A stretch of DNA of 64,000 nucleotides from Lactiplantibacillus pentosus (GCF_003641185.1 NZ_CP032757.1:682001-746000); one strand, 5' to 3'; shown: positions 18,021 to 27,974, counted from the stretch's first letter. Notes: generated from the sequence alone by a model not told the origin. Made by a program: numbers and translations.

Positions 18021-19352
18021 TTAAGCCAAAGCACCCATTGGATCCCAAGGGGCTAAGACAGTTGGTTCTTCAGCTTGAGCTTGTTTCAAGTTGTCAGGCA
18101 AGAATTCTTTGTTGACGACGACTTGGTAGCAGTATTCGTCCATCCAAGCGTCACTCATGACGAAGAAGCCCTTGGACCCAACTTTATCGCCCCAGCTGTT
18201 TTCAACCTTCCATTTAGTTGGTTGGCCGTCAACCAAGTCGACACCGGTGATAACCATGGCGTGGGTCATCAGACTTTCGCCGTAATCGAGGCGTTCAGCC
18301 TTGGACATTGCTAAATCAACGTCGAATAATTCGTCCTTGTTGTAGACGTCCGTTGCCATGACACCTTTTTGCCGGTCAGAGGATTTACCCACATCACAAC
18401 CGAACCAGACACTTTGTCCAGCTTGTAATTGCTTGATGGCGAGTTGCTTGAAGTCGGCCATGGAGACGTTCAAATGCTCAACTTCACGGCCGCCCAAGAC
18501 GTTCCCTAACATTTCAATCGTGTAGGTGTGGTTATATGGCTTGTCATCAGTTGGTGCGTTGATGATTGAAACGTAGTCATCTAAGTTCCAACCAACGTAT
18601 TTTTCGAAGAAACTTTGCGGTGTCAAGTTTTGGTCAATGTGGTACTGTTTCTTGTCATCGCGGTATTCCCAGTCAAAATGTGAAACGGGTTCGCCGAAAG
18701 CATAGGCTAACATCCGGTAAACTTCATTTAACATCTTTTCTTTACGTTCCTGAATGGCGTCATCGCTAGTACCAGCAGCGACTAATTCACGCAATTCAAC
18801 GGCATCTTTACGTAACTTTAAGTTAAGTGTGCTGTTGATTTCAGCGGATTTTGAACTGTTGTAAGTTTCTGGCATGACACTCTTAGGCACGATCCCGTAC
18901 TTCTGAATAAGGGCAACGAGCATATCCCATTGGCCACCGTCTTGTTGTGGCGTGGTCATCAACCAAGCCACTTTACGGCTGCTAGTTGGTTGGTCGGCGG
19001 TTGCCAAGACGTTTTCGTAGAAGTAGTTGGCCTTTTCGAATTTGTCCCAGAAGAAGGTATAGTTTTGGGATAATTCGAAGTGCTTTAAGTTGAATTTTTC
19101 AGCTAATGAATGCCGCATAGTGTTTAAAGCGGCAAACATCCAGCAACGACCACTTTGTTTTTGGTTAGCGACTTCACCGGTATCCAAATCGATTGAAAAT
19201 ACGGGGGTCGTTTGGCTCATCGCCTGAATATCTTGACTGCTTGCTAAGATGCCGTTCTTCGTCACGCTACGTTCGATGACTTTGGCTTCTGGACGTTGGT
19301 CCAAGTCGGCTTGAAAGTTAGCAATTTGATCCATACTGATTGCTTTACTCAA
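18021..19352 (-). CDS. pepC: C1 family cysteine aminopeptidase
   Basis: A cytoplasmic bleomycin-hydrolase-type peptidase that trims N-terminal residues from peptides. The triad is visible: Cys70 in NQKQSGRCWMF, the histidine in LMTHAMVITGV, the asparagine in VENSWGDKVG. From TTG 19352, behind AAAGGAGAG, it has 443 residues, the normal PepC size. The C-terminus ends at the Ala that closes the active-site cleft in this family. Monocistronic. Confidence 0.94.
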   Translation of the reverse strand: MSKAISMDQIANFQADLDQRPEAKVIERSVTKNGILASSQDIQAMSQTTPVFSIDLDTGEVANQKQSGRCWMFAALNTMRHSLAEKFNLKHFELSQNYTFFWDKFEKANYFYENVLATADQPTSSRKVAWLMTTPQQDGGQWDMLVALIQKYGIVPKSVMPETYNSSKSAEINSTLNLKLRKDAVELRELVAAGTSDDAIQERKEKMLNEVYRMLAYAFGEPVSHFDWEYRDDKKQYHIDQNLTPQSFFEKYVGWNLDDYVSIINAPTDDKPYNHTYTIEMLGNVLGGREVEHLNVSMADFKQLAIKQLQAGQSVWFGCDVGKSSDRQKGVMATDVYNKDELFDVDLAMSKAERLDYGESLMTHAMVITGVDLVDGQPTKWKVENSWGDKVGSKGFFVMSDAWMDEYCYQVVVNKEFLPDNLKQAQAEEPTVLAPWDPMGALA

Positions 19353-19427
19353 AAGATCACTCTCCTTTAATCTAATTCTCATTGTATCGGTTTATGCCGG
19401 GTGGGGCAAGCTTTCCGTTGGGATTAA

Positions 19428-20111
19428 CTAGGCCCGGGTCTCGATGACTTCTGGACCGTTGGCGTGGCCGACGATAACGGTGTTGACCATGTCTAAGAAT
19501 AGGCCGTGTTCAACGACGCCAACCATGTGAATCAAATCTTCGGCTAAAGCGTGTGGGTCGGTGATTGGATCGATGTGCAAGTCGATAATAATATTGTTAG
19601 AATCGGTCCGCACGAGTTCATCGTTGACTTTCCGGAAAACGGGATTGTAGCCACGAGCCGCCATTTTTTCGAAGACGTGTTGACCCCCATAAGGAATGAC
19701 TTCAACGGGGAGTCCAAAGGCGCCTAATTGGTGCACCATTTTGCTTTCATCAACGATCCACATGACTTTATCAGAATTGATGGCCACGATTTTTTCGAAG
19801 AGCAGGGCAGCCCCGCCGCCTTTGACGCCTTGAAAATCGTCGGAGATTTCGTCGGCGCCATCAATGGTTAAATCCAGGTGGTCGACTTCATCAACGGACT
19901 TCATTGGAATCCCGAGCGCTTTGGCTTGAGCAGCCGTACGGTCAGAAGTGGAGACGCCGACAATGTTCAAATGTTCGTTTTTGACCCGTTCACCGAGTGC
20001 ATCGACCATGAATTTGACCGTTGAACCGGTTCCAAGGCCGACTTGCATGCCGTCTTTAATGTATTCAACGGCCTTTTGACCAACGAGTTGTTTTAACTGA
20101 TCCTGATTCAT
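19428..20111 (-). CDS. rpiA: ribose-5-phosphate isomerase A
   Basis: Interconverts ribose 5-phosphate and ribulose 5-phosphate in the pentose phosphate/phosphoketolase route. The 227 residues show the RpiA motifs [23 protein letters not shown] and [21 protein letters not shown] precedes the ATG. It lies 9 bases downstream of the GNAT gene on the same strand, so the two are probably co-transcribed. Confidence 0.95.
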   Translation of the reverse strand: MNQDQLKQLVGQKAVEYIKDGMQVGLGTGSTVKFMVDALGERVKNEHLNIVGVSTSDRTAAQAKALGIPMKSVDEVDHLDLTIDGADEISDDFQGVKGGGAALLFEKIVAINSDKVMWIVDESKMVHQLGAFGLPVEVIPYGGQHVFEKMAARGYNPVFRKVNDELVRTDSNNIIIDLHIDPITDPHALAEDLIHMVGVVEHGLFLDMVNTVIVGHANGPEVIETRA

Positions 20112-20120
20112 AATTTGAGA

Positions 20121-20417
20121 TTACTCCTTTGATTGAGAACTAGTGACTAAAACGTCGGCAGCTTCAGGGTGCCGATCAAAGTAAGCCTTGGCGTAAGTGC
20201 AGAGCGGCTGAATGTGTTTGCCTTCTGCTCGCGCGGCCTCGATGACTGCGCGGGTCAATTGCCCAGCGATGCCTTGGTGACCATAATCGTCACGAACAAA
20301 AGTGTGTTCAATGACCCAAGTCTGGTCATCATTGATGGCCGGGAAGGTAATTTCACCAGCTAACTTGCCAGTTTCATCATTAAAATAAAAACGGTGTGCT
20401 TCACGCGTGAATTCCAT
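20121..20417 (-). CDS. small GNAT-like N-acetyltransferase (YjdJ type)
   Basis: A 98-residue protein of the single-domain YjdJ class: an N-terminal beta sheet (HRFYFNDETGKLAGEITFP), then the acetyl-CoA-binding RDDYGHQGIAGQLTRAVIEAA and a terminal PLCTYAKAYFDRHPE motif typical of this family. ATG 20417 follows AAGGTGG. The substrate is unknown. Confidence 0.82.
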   Translation of the reverse strand: MEFTREAHRFYFNDETGKLAGEITFPAINDDQTWVIEHTFVRDDYGHQGIAGQLTRAVIEAARAEGKHIQPLCTYAKAYFDRHPEAADVLVTSSQSKE

Positions 20418-20886
20418 TGATTTCACCACCTTGTAAAGGGTTTTATGCCTACCGTAATTAAACCGGTAAATGCCCGTTTTGTCAACGAAACTTCCGTGGA
20501 TAATCGTGGAAGTTTAAAACGCGGATCCCACAGTCAGATTTTACCTATCGCAAATTGGATAGTGGGATCGTATTTTGACTCGGAAACGTTGCCAATAAGT
20601 GAGTGATAGTACGCCAACCCAAGTGGTGAGCTTTGAGCACGAGTAAGATGTCGTTTCAGTAGGGACAGCCTGTGTTGTTCCAGCTAAAGTGGTGCGTTTT
20701 GGGCCCGAACAAGACGGATAATTGGCGACGACTAATTAGAGTAAACGCATCCATAACGAACGATATAAATGCCGCTTTTCAGTCGGATGGATTTTCGACC
20801 ATCAAACCACGAGCTGGCGGCTTAAGTATGGTAAAATGTGAACACTAATGGTTGCCGGTTGAAAGCGGGTAAAGCTGGGAAAAAGC
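20418..20886. other. intergenic region upstream of dut
   Basis: About 470 bases. A hairpin GATCCCAC...GTGGGATC spans 20523-20570. An extended -10 (TATGGTAAAAT, 20827-20837) likely starts the dut transcript about 180 bases before its start codon. No gene is seen. Confidence 0.4.
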
Positions 20887-20964
20887 GGCTGATTCGTATC
20901 AGCCTGGACCGAGTGTTAATCTGATTGCTAGCTAGACGGTGAGCAACGAATCTCAGGGTTGCTC
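20887..20964 (+). promoter_or_regulatory. two-hairpin leader of the dUTPase gene
   Basis: GGCTGATTCGTATCAGCC (20887-20904) and GAGCAAC/GTTGCTC (20941-20964) form two good stems in the 5' leader. Neither is followed by a T run, so they are not terminators. Role unknown. Confidence 0.35.
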
Positions 20965-21015
20965 AGCTGGTAGCCACTTAACTAATGAAATTAAACGATG
21001 AAAGTGGGAATTGAA

Positions 21016-21552
21016 ATGGCACGGGGTTTTAAAATTGTGAGTCAGTATGCACAAGCAGGATTACATTTACCGTATCGCGCGACGAAGCAGGCAGCGGGGT
21101 ATGATTTTGAGGCAGCGGAAGACTTCACGTTACCGTCGATTTGGAAGTTGAATTTTATCAAGGTGTTGTGGCAATTGCATCGGAGTGAAACGGCTTCGAC
21201 GACGGACCTAGACGCCGCTGCTAAGGTGCTGAAACCCTGGTTGGTTCCAACTGGTATCAAAGCATTTATGAATGACGGCGAATACTTACTATTAGCCAAC
21301 CGTTCAAGTAATCCGCTCAAACGCAATCTGATCTTACCAAATGGTATCGGTGTGATTGATGCGGATTACTATGACAATCCGAAAAATGAAGGCGCGATTT
21401 TCGTCCAATTGATCAACATGGGGATTCGTGATGTGCACATCAAAAAGGGTGAACGCATTGCTCAAGGAATTTTCACCCCTTATTTGACGGTGACGGATGA
21501 AGAAAATGTGACAACCACGCGTTCTGGTGGCTTTGGCTCAACAAATAAGTAG
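21016..21552 (+). CDS. dut: dUTP diphosphatase
   Basis: Hydrolyses dUTP to dUMP, keeping uracil out of DNA and feeding dTMP synthesis. The 178-residue sequence has the trimeric dUTPase motifs: AAGYDFEA, the phosphate-binding RSSNP, the uracil pocket NGIGVIDADYYDNPKNEG, and the C-terminal RSGGFGSTNK. An insertion of about 30 residues after motif 1 makes it longer than minimal dUTPases. ATG 21016 follows AAAGTGGGA; ATG 20998 has no such site. Confidence 0.9.
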   Translation: MARGFKIVSQYAQAGLHLPYRATKQAAGYDFEAAEDFTLPSIWKLNFIKVLWQLHRSETASTTDLDAAAKVLKPWLVPTGIKAFMNDGEYLLLANRSSNPLKRNLILPNGIGVIDADYYDNPKNEGAIFVQLINMGIRDVHIKKGERIAQGIFTPYLTVTDEENVTTTRSGGFGSTNK

Positions 21553-21608
21553 CGAATTAATAAAAAATCAATTAAGCTAGTGTGATTTAACGGCTTTAAT
21601 GATTAATA

Positions 21609-21618
21609 ATGGTAAAAT
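21609..21618 (+). promoter_or_regulatory. extended -10 promoter of radA
   Basis: ATGGTAAAAT has TG one base before TAAAAT, 71 bases upstream of radA. The -35 is poor. The same TGGTAAAAT/TGGTAAACT pattern precedes dut, gltX and cysS. Confidence 0.45.
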
Positions 21619-21688
21619 AAACTTATGGTCGATTGACAGAAAAGACGGGTTTGACCCGTATTTAACGAGAAAATGGAGGCGCGCTTGA

Positions 21689-23068
21689 GTGGCAAAAGCT
21701 AAAACTCAGTTTGTTTGTTCAAACTGCGGTTATTCGACACCGCGATATTTAGGCCGGTGTCCGAACTGTGGTGAATGGAATACGTTGACGGAAGAACATT
21801 TTGATACGAAGCCAGACCGCAAGTCCCGGGTGAGCTTTGCCGGTAAGTCGGCGAAACCACAACGATTAAAAGAAGTTTCACTGACGAAGACGCCGCGCGT
21901 CAAAACCAAGTTGAAAGAGTTCAACCGCGTTCTAGGTGGTGGGGTCGTTCCTGGTTCCTTGGTGTTAATTGGTGGGGATCCCGGCATCGGGAAGTCGACG
22001 CTACTATTGCAAGTTTCTGGCCAGCTGGCTGAAACGGGGGGCTCTGTGCTATACGTCACGGGGGAAGAAAGTGCTGCGCAAGTTAAGATGCGCGCTGACC
22101 GTTTGGCCGTTAGTAGCGAAGATTTCTTTTTATATCCTGAAACGGACATGTCAAATATTCGGTCAACGATTGAAGAGACTCATCCGGACTTTGTCGTGAT
22201 CGACTCGGTTCAAACGATGCAGGAGCCAGATATGGATTCAGCGATTGGTTCCGTTTCCCAGATTCGAGAAATTACGGCAGAATTGTTGCAAATTTCCAAG
22301 ACCAACGGCATTACGATTTTTATCGTCGGTCACGTGACTAAGGGCGGCGCGATCGCCGGTCCAAAGATTTTGGAACACATGGTGGATACGGTGCTGTACT
22401 TTGAAGGTGACCTGCACCACACTTATCGGATTTTACGTGCGGTTAAGAACCGGTTTGGCTCCACAAATGAACTCGGTATTTTTGAAATGCGGACGGGGGG
22501 ACTTTACGAAGTTGCTAATCCATCCGAAATCTTCTTGGAAGAGCGGCTCAAAGATGCGACTGGTTCAGCCATTGTCGTTTCAATGGAAGGGACTCGGCCA
22601 ATCTTGGTGGAAGTCCAGGCGCTGGTCACGCCAACGGTATTTGGTAACGCCAAGCGGACAGCGAGTGGTTTGGACCACAACCGGGTCTCGCTTATCATGG
22701 CGGTACTGGAAAAGCGTGCCAGCTTGATGCTTCAAAATCAAGATGCCTATTTGAAGGCCGCTGGTGGCGTCAAACTAGATGAACCAGCGATTGATTTGGC
22801 GATTGCCGTCAGTGTAGCTTCCAGTTATCGCGACCAACAAACGCGTCCGAGTGACTGTTTTGTCGGTGAAGTTGGTTTGACTGGTGAAATTCGGCGGGTC
22901 AATCGGATCGAATCTCGGGTCGGTGAGGCCGCTAAGTTAGGCTTCAAACGTATTTTTATTCCGAAGAATAATCTGCAAGGCTGGGATATTCCAACGGGCA
23001 TCGAAGTGATTGGGGTGGCGACCTTAAAGGAAGCGCTCCAGTTGGCATTACAACAACCAAATTACTAA
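21689..23068 (+). CDS. radA: DNA repair protein RadA
   Basis: A RecA-like branch migration helicase involved in recombination and, in Gram-positives, transformation. The 459 residues begin with the zinc ribbon (Cys10, 13, 24, 27), then Walker [11 protein letters not shown] (95-104), the RadA-specific [10 protein letters not shown] near 253, and a Lon-protease-like C-terminal domain. GTG 21689 follows GGAGG. The next gene follows after 18 bases. Confidence 0.95.
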   Translation: MAKAKTQFVCSNCGYSTPRYLGRCPNCGEWNTLTEEHFDTKPDRKSRVSFAGKSAKPQRLKEVSLTKTPRVKTKLKEFNRVLGGGVVPGSLVLIGGDPGIGKSTLLLQVSGQLAETGGSVLYVTGEESAAQVKMRADRLAVSSEDFFLYPETDMSNIRSTIEETHPDFVVIDSVQTMQEPDMDSAIGSVSQIREITAELLQISKTNGITIFIVGHVTKGGAIAGPKILEHMVDTVLYFEGDLHHTYRILRAVKNRFGSTNELGIFEMRTGGLYEVANPSEIFLEERLKDATGSAIVVSMEGTRPILVEVQALVTPTVFGNAKRTASGLDHNRVSLIMAVLEKRASLMLQNQDAYLKAAGGVKLDEPAIDLAIAVSVASSYRDQQTRPSDCFVGEVGLTGEIRRVNRIESRVGEAAKLGFKRIFIPKNNLQGWDIPTGIEVIGVATLKEALQLALQQPNY

Positions 23069-23086
23069 AACAAAGGGGCTGACGCC

Positions 23087-24292
23087 ATGAAGAAGTTAAC
23101 GGTGCGACTAGTATTCATTGTCGTGGGGGGCACGTTAGGACTAACGTACTTACCTTATTTATGGACGATGCTGTTGTCGCAGCCAAATGTTTTGCTGAAT
23201 AACGTTTTCACCAATTTCTTGTTGGGAGCGCTGATTTTATGGATTTTGTCGCTGTTTTTAGCGAATGCCGCGGTGCGGTTAGTGGATCGAGTAGAAAAGA
23301 ACTTGTCCAAGCAAAATCCGATGACATTACTGTTTGGCAGTATTGGATTCATTATTGGGTTATTGATCGCGGTTCTGATATCGCAATTATTCAGTCGTAG
23401 TCCATTATTCTTATTGAACACGGTCGTCCCAATAATTTTGATGCTATTTTTTGGTTACATCGGTGCTCGCGTCGGTACGACCCGAATCGATGAATGGCGT
23501 AAAGTCTTTAATTTCCGGCGACGTGAAAAAGAAGCCAGCCCGGAAATCACGGATGCTCAGCCTGACCAAAATTATCACCATTACAAGATTTTGGATACAA
23601 ACATCTTAATTGATGGTCGGATCTATGACATTGTCAAAACGGGTTTCCTAGAAGGAACGTTGTTGGTGCCCAACTTCGTGCTGTATGAATTGCAGTACAT
23701 CGCTGACTCGGCGGATAGTATCAAACGCGTTCGTGGCCGCCGTGGATTAGATATTCTGAATAAGTTACAAAATGAGAATATCATTCCGGTTGAAATGTAC
23801 GAGGGTGATTTTGAAGACATCCCAGAAGTCGATAGTAAGTTGATCCAGTTGGCCAAAAAGGTCAATGGCGTGATCGTCACCAACGACTACAATTTGAACA
23901 AAGTGATCGAATTCCAAAACGTCCAGGTCTTAAACATCAACCAATTGGCCAAATCACTGAAGCCACGGGTCATTCCGGGTGAAGAGATGAATGTCATGGT
24001 GGTTAAGAATGGTAGCGAGAGCCAACAAGGGGTCGGCTACTTAGACGATGGAACGATGGTCGTCGTCGAAGATGGGAAGTTCTACATCAACGAAAAGGTC
24101 GACGTGGTCGTCACCAGTGCCCTCCAAACGGATGCGGGCCGCATGATTTTCGCCCGGTTAGCCCATTCTAACCGCGGTATTCCGGACCATGCCGATAGTA
24201 ATAGTAACAAACACAATAACAATAATAGTAATAATAATCGCAACAGTAACCACAGCAATGGTAACAACAATAACCGCAACAACCGGCGCTAA
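23087..24292 (+). CDS. yacL: PIN-TRAM domain membrane protein (YacL type)
   Basis: A 401-residue protein with four N-terminal membrane helices (about 5-130), a PIN nuclease domain (DTNILIDGRIYDIV near 170, acidic residues at DYNLNKVIE) and a TRAM RNA-binding domain near 290-350. The last ~35 residues are almost all Asn, Ser and His with basic residues, a low-complexity tail not required by the family. It probably acts on RNA at the membrane. Cotranscribed with radA, as in many Firmicutes. Confidence 0.9.
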   Translation: MKKLTVRLVFIVVGGTLGLTYLPYLWTMLLSQPNVLLNNVFTNFLLGALILWILSLFLANAAVRLVDRVEKNLSKQNPMTLLFGSIGFIIGLLIAVLISQLFSRSPLFLLNTVVPIILMLFFGYIGARVGTTRIDEWRKVFNFRRREKEASPEITDAQPDQNYHHYKILDTNILIDGRIYDIVKTGFLEGTLLVPNFVLYELQYIADSADSIKRVRGRRGLDILNKLQNENIIPVEMYEGDFEDIPEVDSKLIQLAKKVNGVIVTNDYNLNKVIEFQNVQVLNINQLAKSLKPRVIPGEEMNVMVVKNGSESQQGVGYLDDGTMVVVEDGKFYINEKVDVVVTSALQTDAGRMIFARLAHSNRGIPDHADSNSNKHNNNNSNNNRNSNHSNGNNNNRNNRR

Positions 24293-24302
24293 CCTTACTG
24301 AT

Positions 24303-24336
24303 AACAGCAGTCTTTCTTTTGGGGGCTGCTGTTTTT
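24303..24336 (+). terminator. rho-independent terminator
   Basis: AACAGCAG pairs with CTGCTGTT, followed by TTTTG. It closes the radA-yacL operon. Confidence 0.85.
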
Positions 24337-24402
24337 GTATTATGTTTTTCAAAAGACTGTTTTCTGTGCTGGAAGGCAGTGATAGTTATCATTATGCTGT
24401 AG

Positions 24403-25155
24403 TGATTGTGTTCTGGTCATCTGCCGGTGCGCGCCTTAGTCCGACTTCCGGGGCCGGCTGACAACGCTGGAACAGGGCGGACATCGATTTGAACTCACGC
24501 AGAAAAGCGCTGCGCAATTTCAAATACGAGTCTTCTTCTAGCCCGGGAAGACCACCCGGACAAGAAGAATTTCGCCCTTGAGCATTGTCAGCCAGCCCCT
24601 ACAGTCGGGAAGCCGTTCGAATGGCGGATGAACGGCCACCTATCTTGGTACAATTGATCACTGAATATTAGGAGACAGGTCCTTCGAGTAAACTTTCAAT
24701 CGATATTGATAATGCTTTATGGCATTTTAGTACTGGGAAGATTACTGAATATAATTCACTAATTTCAATGGACACTAGTCTTGAATTTAGTCGATAAAAT
24801 TACCTTTGTCTAGAATTTGAGGTTTGGCTGTCTAAGGCGATCAGAGAAAGCTCAGAAAAGTTCTGTGAAACGCCAATTTGAAAAGTTCAATATGGGTAAG
24901 GGAGTTTTGCTATCATCAGAAACTAGTCTGACAGTCGACTATCAAAATGACCGTATGCAAAGAACCAGCGATTAATCCGACAAAAGTTGGGCCCGCAAAT
25001 ATCCGCCTTTCGAATACCATCTCGGCTGGAAGCCGGCGTAGGACGCAACTATCACAGCAACTTTACGCTAATTCGCACTGTTTCCAGCGTACCTCAGCTG
25101 GCAGCTTTTGACTTTGAAGTTTGCTTTTAGCTTGCATCCGAATCAACCACAACTA
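24403..25155 (+). repeat. structured interspersed element, copy C (forward, internally deleted)
   Basis: About 750 bp matching copies A, B, D and E. The first arm is intact and of the D/E subtype (CAGGGCG paired with CGCCCTTG; long TTCTTCTAGCCCGGG stem). The second arm lacks the whole branch between two CTGGAAG motifs, leaving CGGCTGGAAGCCGGC near 25030. Terminal repeats are partly eroded (ATTGTGTTCTGG at the left, ATCAACCACAACT at the right). It sits between the yacL terminator and the gltX promoter. Confidence 0.78.
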
Positions 25156-25242
25156 ATCCAACCGTAGCAGCGGCCCAACCCAAATGATTTTGAGGTTTTT
25201 ACAACGGGTTCGGTCTGAAACCTTAATTTTTAGTGGTAAACA

Positions 25243-25251
25243 TGGTAAACT
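25243..25251 (+). promoter_or_regulatory. extended -10 promoter of gltX
   Basis: TGGTAAACT, about 93 bases upstream of gltX and just outside element copy C. Confidence 0.45.
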
Positions 25252-25343
25252 GGAAAAGCAAGTGAAAGTCGCAGTATTCTGGTGTTAACTGGAGCGCGGC
25301 GTAACATTTAAGATGAAAAAATATGAAAGAGGCGTTAATCACA

Positions 25344-26834
25344 TTGGCAAAGAGTAAGATTCGTGTGCGTTACGCACCAAGTCCAACTGGCCATTTACAC
25401 ATTGGTAATGCTCGGACTGCATTGTTTAACTATTTATTTGCCCGGCATAATAAGGGTAAGTTTATTCTTCGGATTGAAGACACCGACTTAAAACGGAACG
25501 TTAAAGACGGTGAAAAGAGTCAGATGGATAACTTGACCTGGTTAGGAATTGATTGGGATGAAGGTCCAGATAAGGGCGGCGACTTTGGCCCTTATCGTCA
25601 ATCTGAACGTAAGTCAATCTATGATCCGTTGATTCAACAATTAATTGATGAAGGTAAAGCGTACGAATCTTACATGACGGAAGAAGAATTGCAGGCCCAA
25701 CGTGAAGCCCAAAAGGCTCGCAAGGAAATGCCACACTACGTCTATGAATTTGCTGGTATGACGGAAGAAGAAAAGCAGGCCAAGATTGCGGTTGCTAAGG
25801 AAGCTGGTATCCAACCAGTGGTCCGTTTCCATGTCCCAGAAAACCAAACGTACGCTTGGGATGACATGGTCAAAGGCAACGTTTCGTTTGAATCCAAGAC
25901 GGTCGGTGGCGACTTTGTCATTAAGAAGCGCGATGGTATGCCAACGTATAACTTCGCCGTGGTTGTGGATGACCACATGATGGAAATCAGTCACGTCTTC
26001 CGTGGTGATGACCATGTGGCTAACACGCCTAAGCAATTGATGATTTATGAAGCTTTCGGTTGGCAACCACCGAAGTTCGGTCATATGAGTTTGATCATCA
26101 ATACCGAAACGGGTAAGAAATTGAGTAAGCGTGATGAAACGGTGCTTCAATTCATCGAACAATATCGTGAATTGGGCTACTTGCCAGAAGCCATGCTTAA
26201 CTTCATTATCCTCTTAGGATGGTCACCAGTTGGCGAAAGTGAATTGTTCACGAAGCGCGAATTCATCAAGATGTATGATGAAAAACGTTTGAGCAAGTCA
26301 CCAGCTGCATTTGATGCGAAGAAGCTCGAATGGGTCAACAACCAATACATCAAGAAGGCGGATGACAATGAAGTCTTTGCGATGTCAATTCGTCAGTTGA
26401 TCAAGGCTGGTCGGTTGCCACAACGCCCAGATATGAGTCAAATCGAATGGACGCGGACGTTAGTGTCCCTCTTCAAGAACCAAATGAGTTATACCGGACA
26501 AATCGTTGACTTAGCCGACCTGTTCTTCAATGGTCCCGCTGATATCAATGATGAAGCCAAGGCAGAACTTGATAATGACACGGCATTGCCAGTCTTGAAG
26601 GAATTCCGTCAACGCATTGAAAACATCGACGTTTTCGAAGCGACGGCCATTCAAAAGACAATCAAGAGTATTCAAAAGGATACGAAGATCAAGGGTCGTG
26701 CCCTATACATGCCAATTCGGATCGCCGTTTCGCATGAAATGCACGGGCCAGAATTACCTGAAACAATCGAATTACTTGGTCGCGAAACGACTAAGAAGCA
26801 CCTTGATGCCATGATTGCGGAATTAGCGAAGTAG
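25344..26834 (+). CDS. gltX: glutamyl-tRNA synthetase
   Basis: Charges tRNA-Glu (and probably tRNA-Gln, later amidated, as usual in Firmicutes). A class I synthetase with [17 protein letters not shown] (HIGH motif) and KKLSKRDE (KMSKS). TTG 25344 is preferred, giving 496 residues beginning [14 protein letters not shown], with AAAGAGG about 10 bases upstream; ATG 25323 has no good site. Confidence 0.95.
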   Translation: MAKSKIRVRYAPSPTGHLHIGNARTALFNYLFARHNKGKFILRIEDTDLKRNVKDGEKSQMDNLTWLGIDWDEGPDKGGDFGPYRQSERKSIYDPLIQQLIDEGKAYESYMTEEELQAQREAQKARKEMPHYVYEFAGMTEEEKQAKIAVAKEAGIQPVVRFHVPENQTYAWDDMVKGNVSFESKTVGGDFVIKKRDGMPTYNFAVVVDDHMMEISHVFRGDDHVANTPKQLMIYEAFGWQPPKFGHMSLIINTETGKKLSKRDETVLQFIEQYRELGYLPEAMLNFIILLGWSPVGESELFTKREFIKMYDEKRLSKSPAAFDAKKLEWVNNQYIKKADDNEVFAMSIRQLIKAGRLPQRPDMSQIEWTRTLVSLFKNQMSYTGQIVDLADLFFNGPADINDEAKAELDNDTALPVLKEFRQRIENIDVFEATAIQKTIKSIQKDTKIKGRALYMPIRIAVSHEMHGPELPETIELLGRETTKKHLDAMIAELAK

Positions 26835-26839
26835 GTTCT

Positions 26840-27039
26840 ACAATCGCAATCGGTATGTGAGTCGTCAGGCGGTGTACCGAGGTGTTTCAATTAAAAATTA
26901 GTGCGATTGTCACGATAATAACCGGATGGTCGGAAGCTCATCATGAGTGCAACGATAGTCGGTAAGACTCGCGTGGCAGCACGTGAAAGTGTCTTTTGTA
27001 TGGCGGGATTGGATTCCGCAGTATGAGGGGCGCTTTTTC
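26840..27039 (+). terminator. structured gltX 3' region ending in a terminator
   Basis: ACAATCGCA (26840-26848) pairs with TGCGATTGT (26902-26910). Further on are a compact hairpin CGTGGCAGCACG (26972-26983) and a terminator in which AAAGTGTC (26986-26993) pairs with GGCGCTTT (27029-27036) around an inner GCGG/CCGC stem, followed by TTC. A Cys T-box often lies between gltX and cysS genes in Firmicutes, but the core GGTGGNACCGCG motif is not properly present, so I do not call one. Confidence 0.5.
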
Positions 27040-27056
27040 ATTTGTCCTCCAAACAT

Positions 27057-27064
27057 GGTAAACT
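27057..27064 (+). promoter_or_regulatory. probable original cysS promoter (-10)
   Basis: An extended -10 TGGTAAACT lies directly after the gltX terminator. Without element copy D it would be about 40 bases upstream of the cysS ribosome binding site. With the element it is about 950 bases from the start codon. Confidence 0.5.
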
Positions 27065-27071
27065 ATCATCA

Positions 27072-27083
27072 AAAGTAACACGT
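27072..27083 (+). repeat. 12 bp direct repeat, left (putative target-site duplication)
   Basis: AAAGTAACACGT, identical to 27975-27986 on the other side of element copy D. Confidence 0.65.
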
Positions 27084-27974
27084 ATCGTGGGAGTTAATTT
27101 GTCATGAATCATGATTAAAACGTGCTAAGTTGGCGTCCTGTTCGTCAGCCGGTGATCTTCCTAGTCCGACTTCCGGGGCTGGCTGACAACGCTGGAACAG
27201 GGCGGACATCGATTTGAACTCACGCAGAAAATCACTGCGCAATTTCAAATACGAGTCTTCTTCTAGCCCGGGAAGACCACCCGGACAAGAAGAACTTCGC
27301 CCTTGAGCATTGTCAGCCAGCCCCTCCAGTCGGGAAGCCACTCGAATGGCGGATGAACGACCACTTATCTTGGTGCAATTGACCACTGAATGTTAAAAGA
27401 CTGGATCTTTATGCGAATTTTTAATCAGTGTCAATGATTGTTTGTTATATTTAAATGCTGACGAGATGGTCTGAAATTCCAGTAACAACTAGTCTTGCGA
27501 TTAGAACGATTAGTCGATAGAATTGCCATCTGTTAGAAGTTCAGACTTTATCATTTCAGGCAAGCTAGAGAAGACTGCAAAAAACTGTCTTACAGTTGAC
27601 TATCAAAATGACTGTTTACTAAGAACCTACGAACAGTTCATCAAAAGTTGGGACCGAACATGTCTGCCATTCGAATACCATCCCGGCTGGAAGGTATTCT
27701 GGGCAAGGCCCAGTGGTGAAATTTCACTTAGCAAGCGTTTTTGGCTTGGTTAGTGAAAGACCAGTATTTAAGACGTGGACTTCGGCTTAAATCTGTGTCC
27801 ACCACGTTCCGGCCATTGACCAGAATGCCTGGAAGCCGGCCTAGGACGCACCTATCACTGCATGTTTACGGTAACTCGCACTGTTTCCAGCGGGTCTCAG
27901 CTGGTAGCACTTGAACTTAATAACTGGCACGTTTTAATCATCTTTAATGCCAAATCAAAACTAACACAACGCGT
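27084..27974 (+). repeat. structured interspersed element, copy D (forward, best preserved)
   Basis: An 891 bp non-coding element. Terminal inverted repeats: GATTAAAACGTGC near 27113-27125 and its inverse GCACGTTTTAATC near 27928-27940. First arm: GGGGCTGGCTGACAA (27175-27189) pairs perfectly with TTGTCAGCCAGCCCC (27310-27324), enclosing CAGGGCG/CGCCCTTG and CTTCTTCTAGCCCGGG with CCCGG and AAGAAG. The middle is AT-rich (27390-27640). Second arm: CCGGCTGGAAGGTATTCTGG at 27684 faces CCAGAATGCCTGGAAGCCGG, enclosing a CACTTAGCAAGC/GCTTGGTTAGTG hairpin and a CGTGG/CCACG stem. Flanked by a 12 bp direct repeat. Confidence 0.85.

Noticed and set aside
20941..20980. T-box-like GGTAGCCAC upstream of dut
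   Set aside because: No antiterminator/terminator pair and no amino-acid-related gene downstream.
26840..27039. A Cys T-box riboswitch between gltX and cysS
   Set aside because: Expected from gene order, and hairpins plus a terminator exist, but the T-box core GGTGGNACCGCG and a proper specifier loop are not found, and a promoter lies downstream of the terminator.
27176..27326. Element arms as tRNA- or CRISPR-like repeats
   Set aside because: There is no cloverleaf, no regular spacer-repeat pattern and no cas genes. The repeats are long and dispersed.
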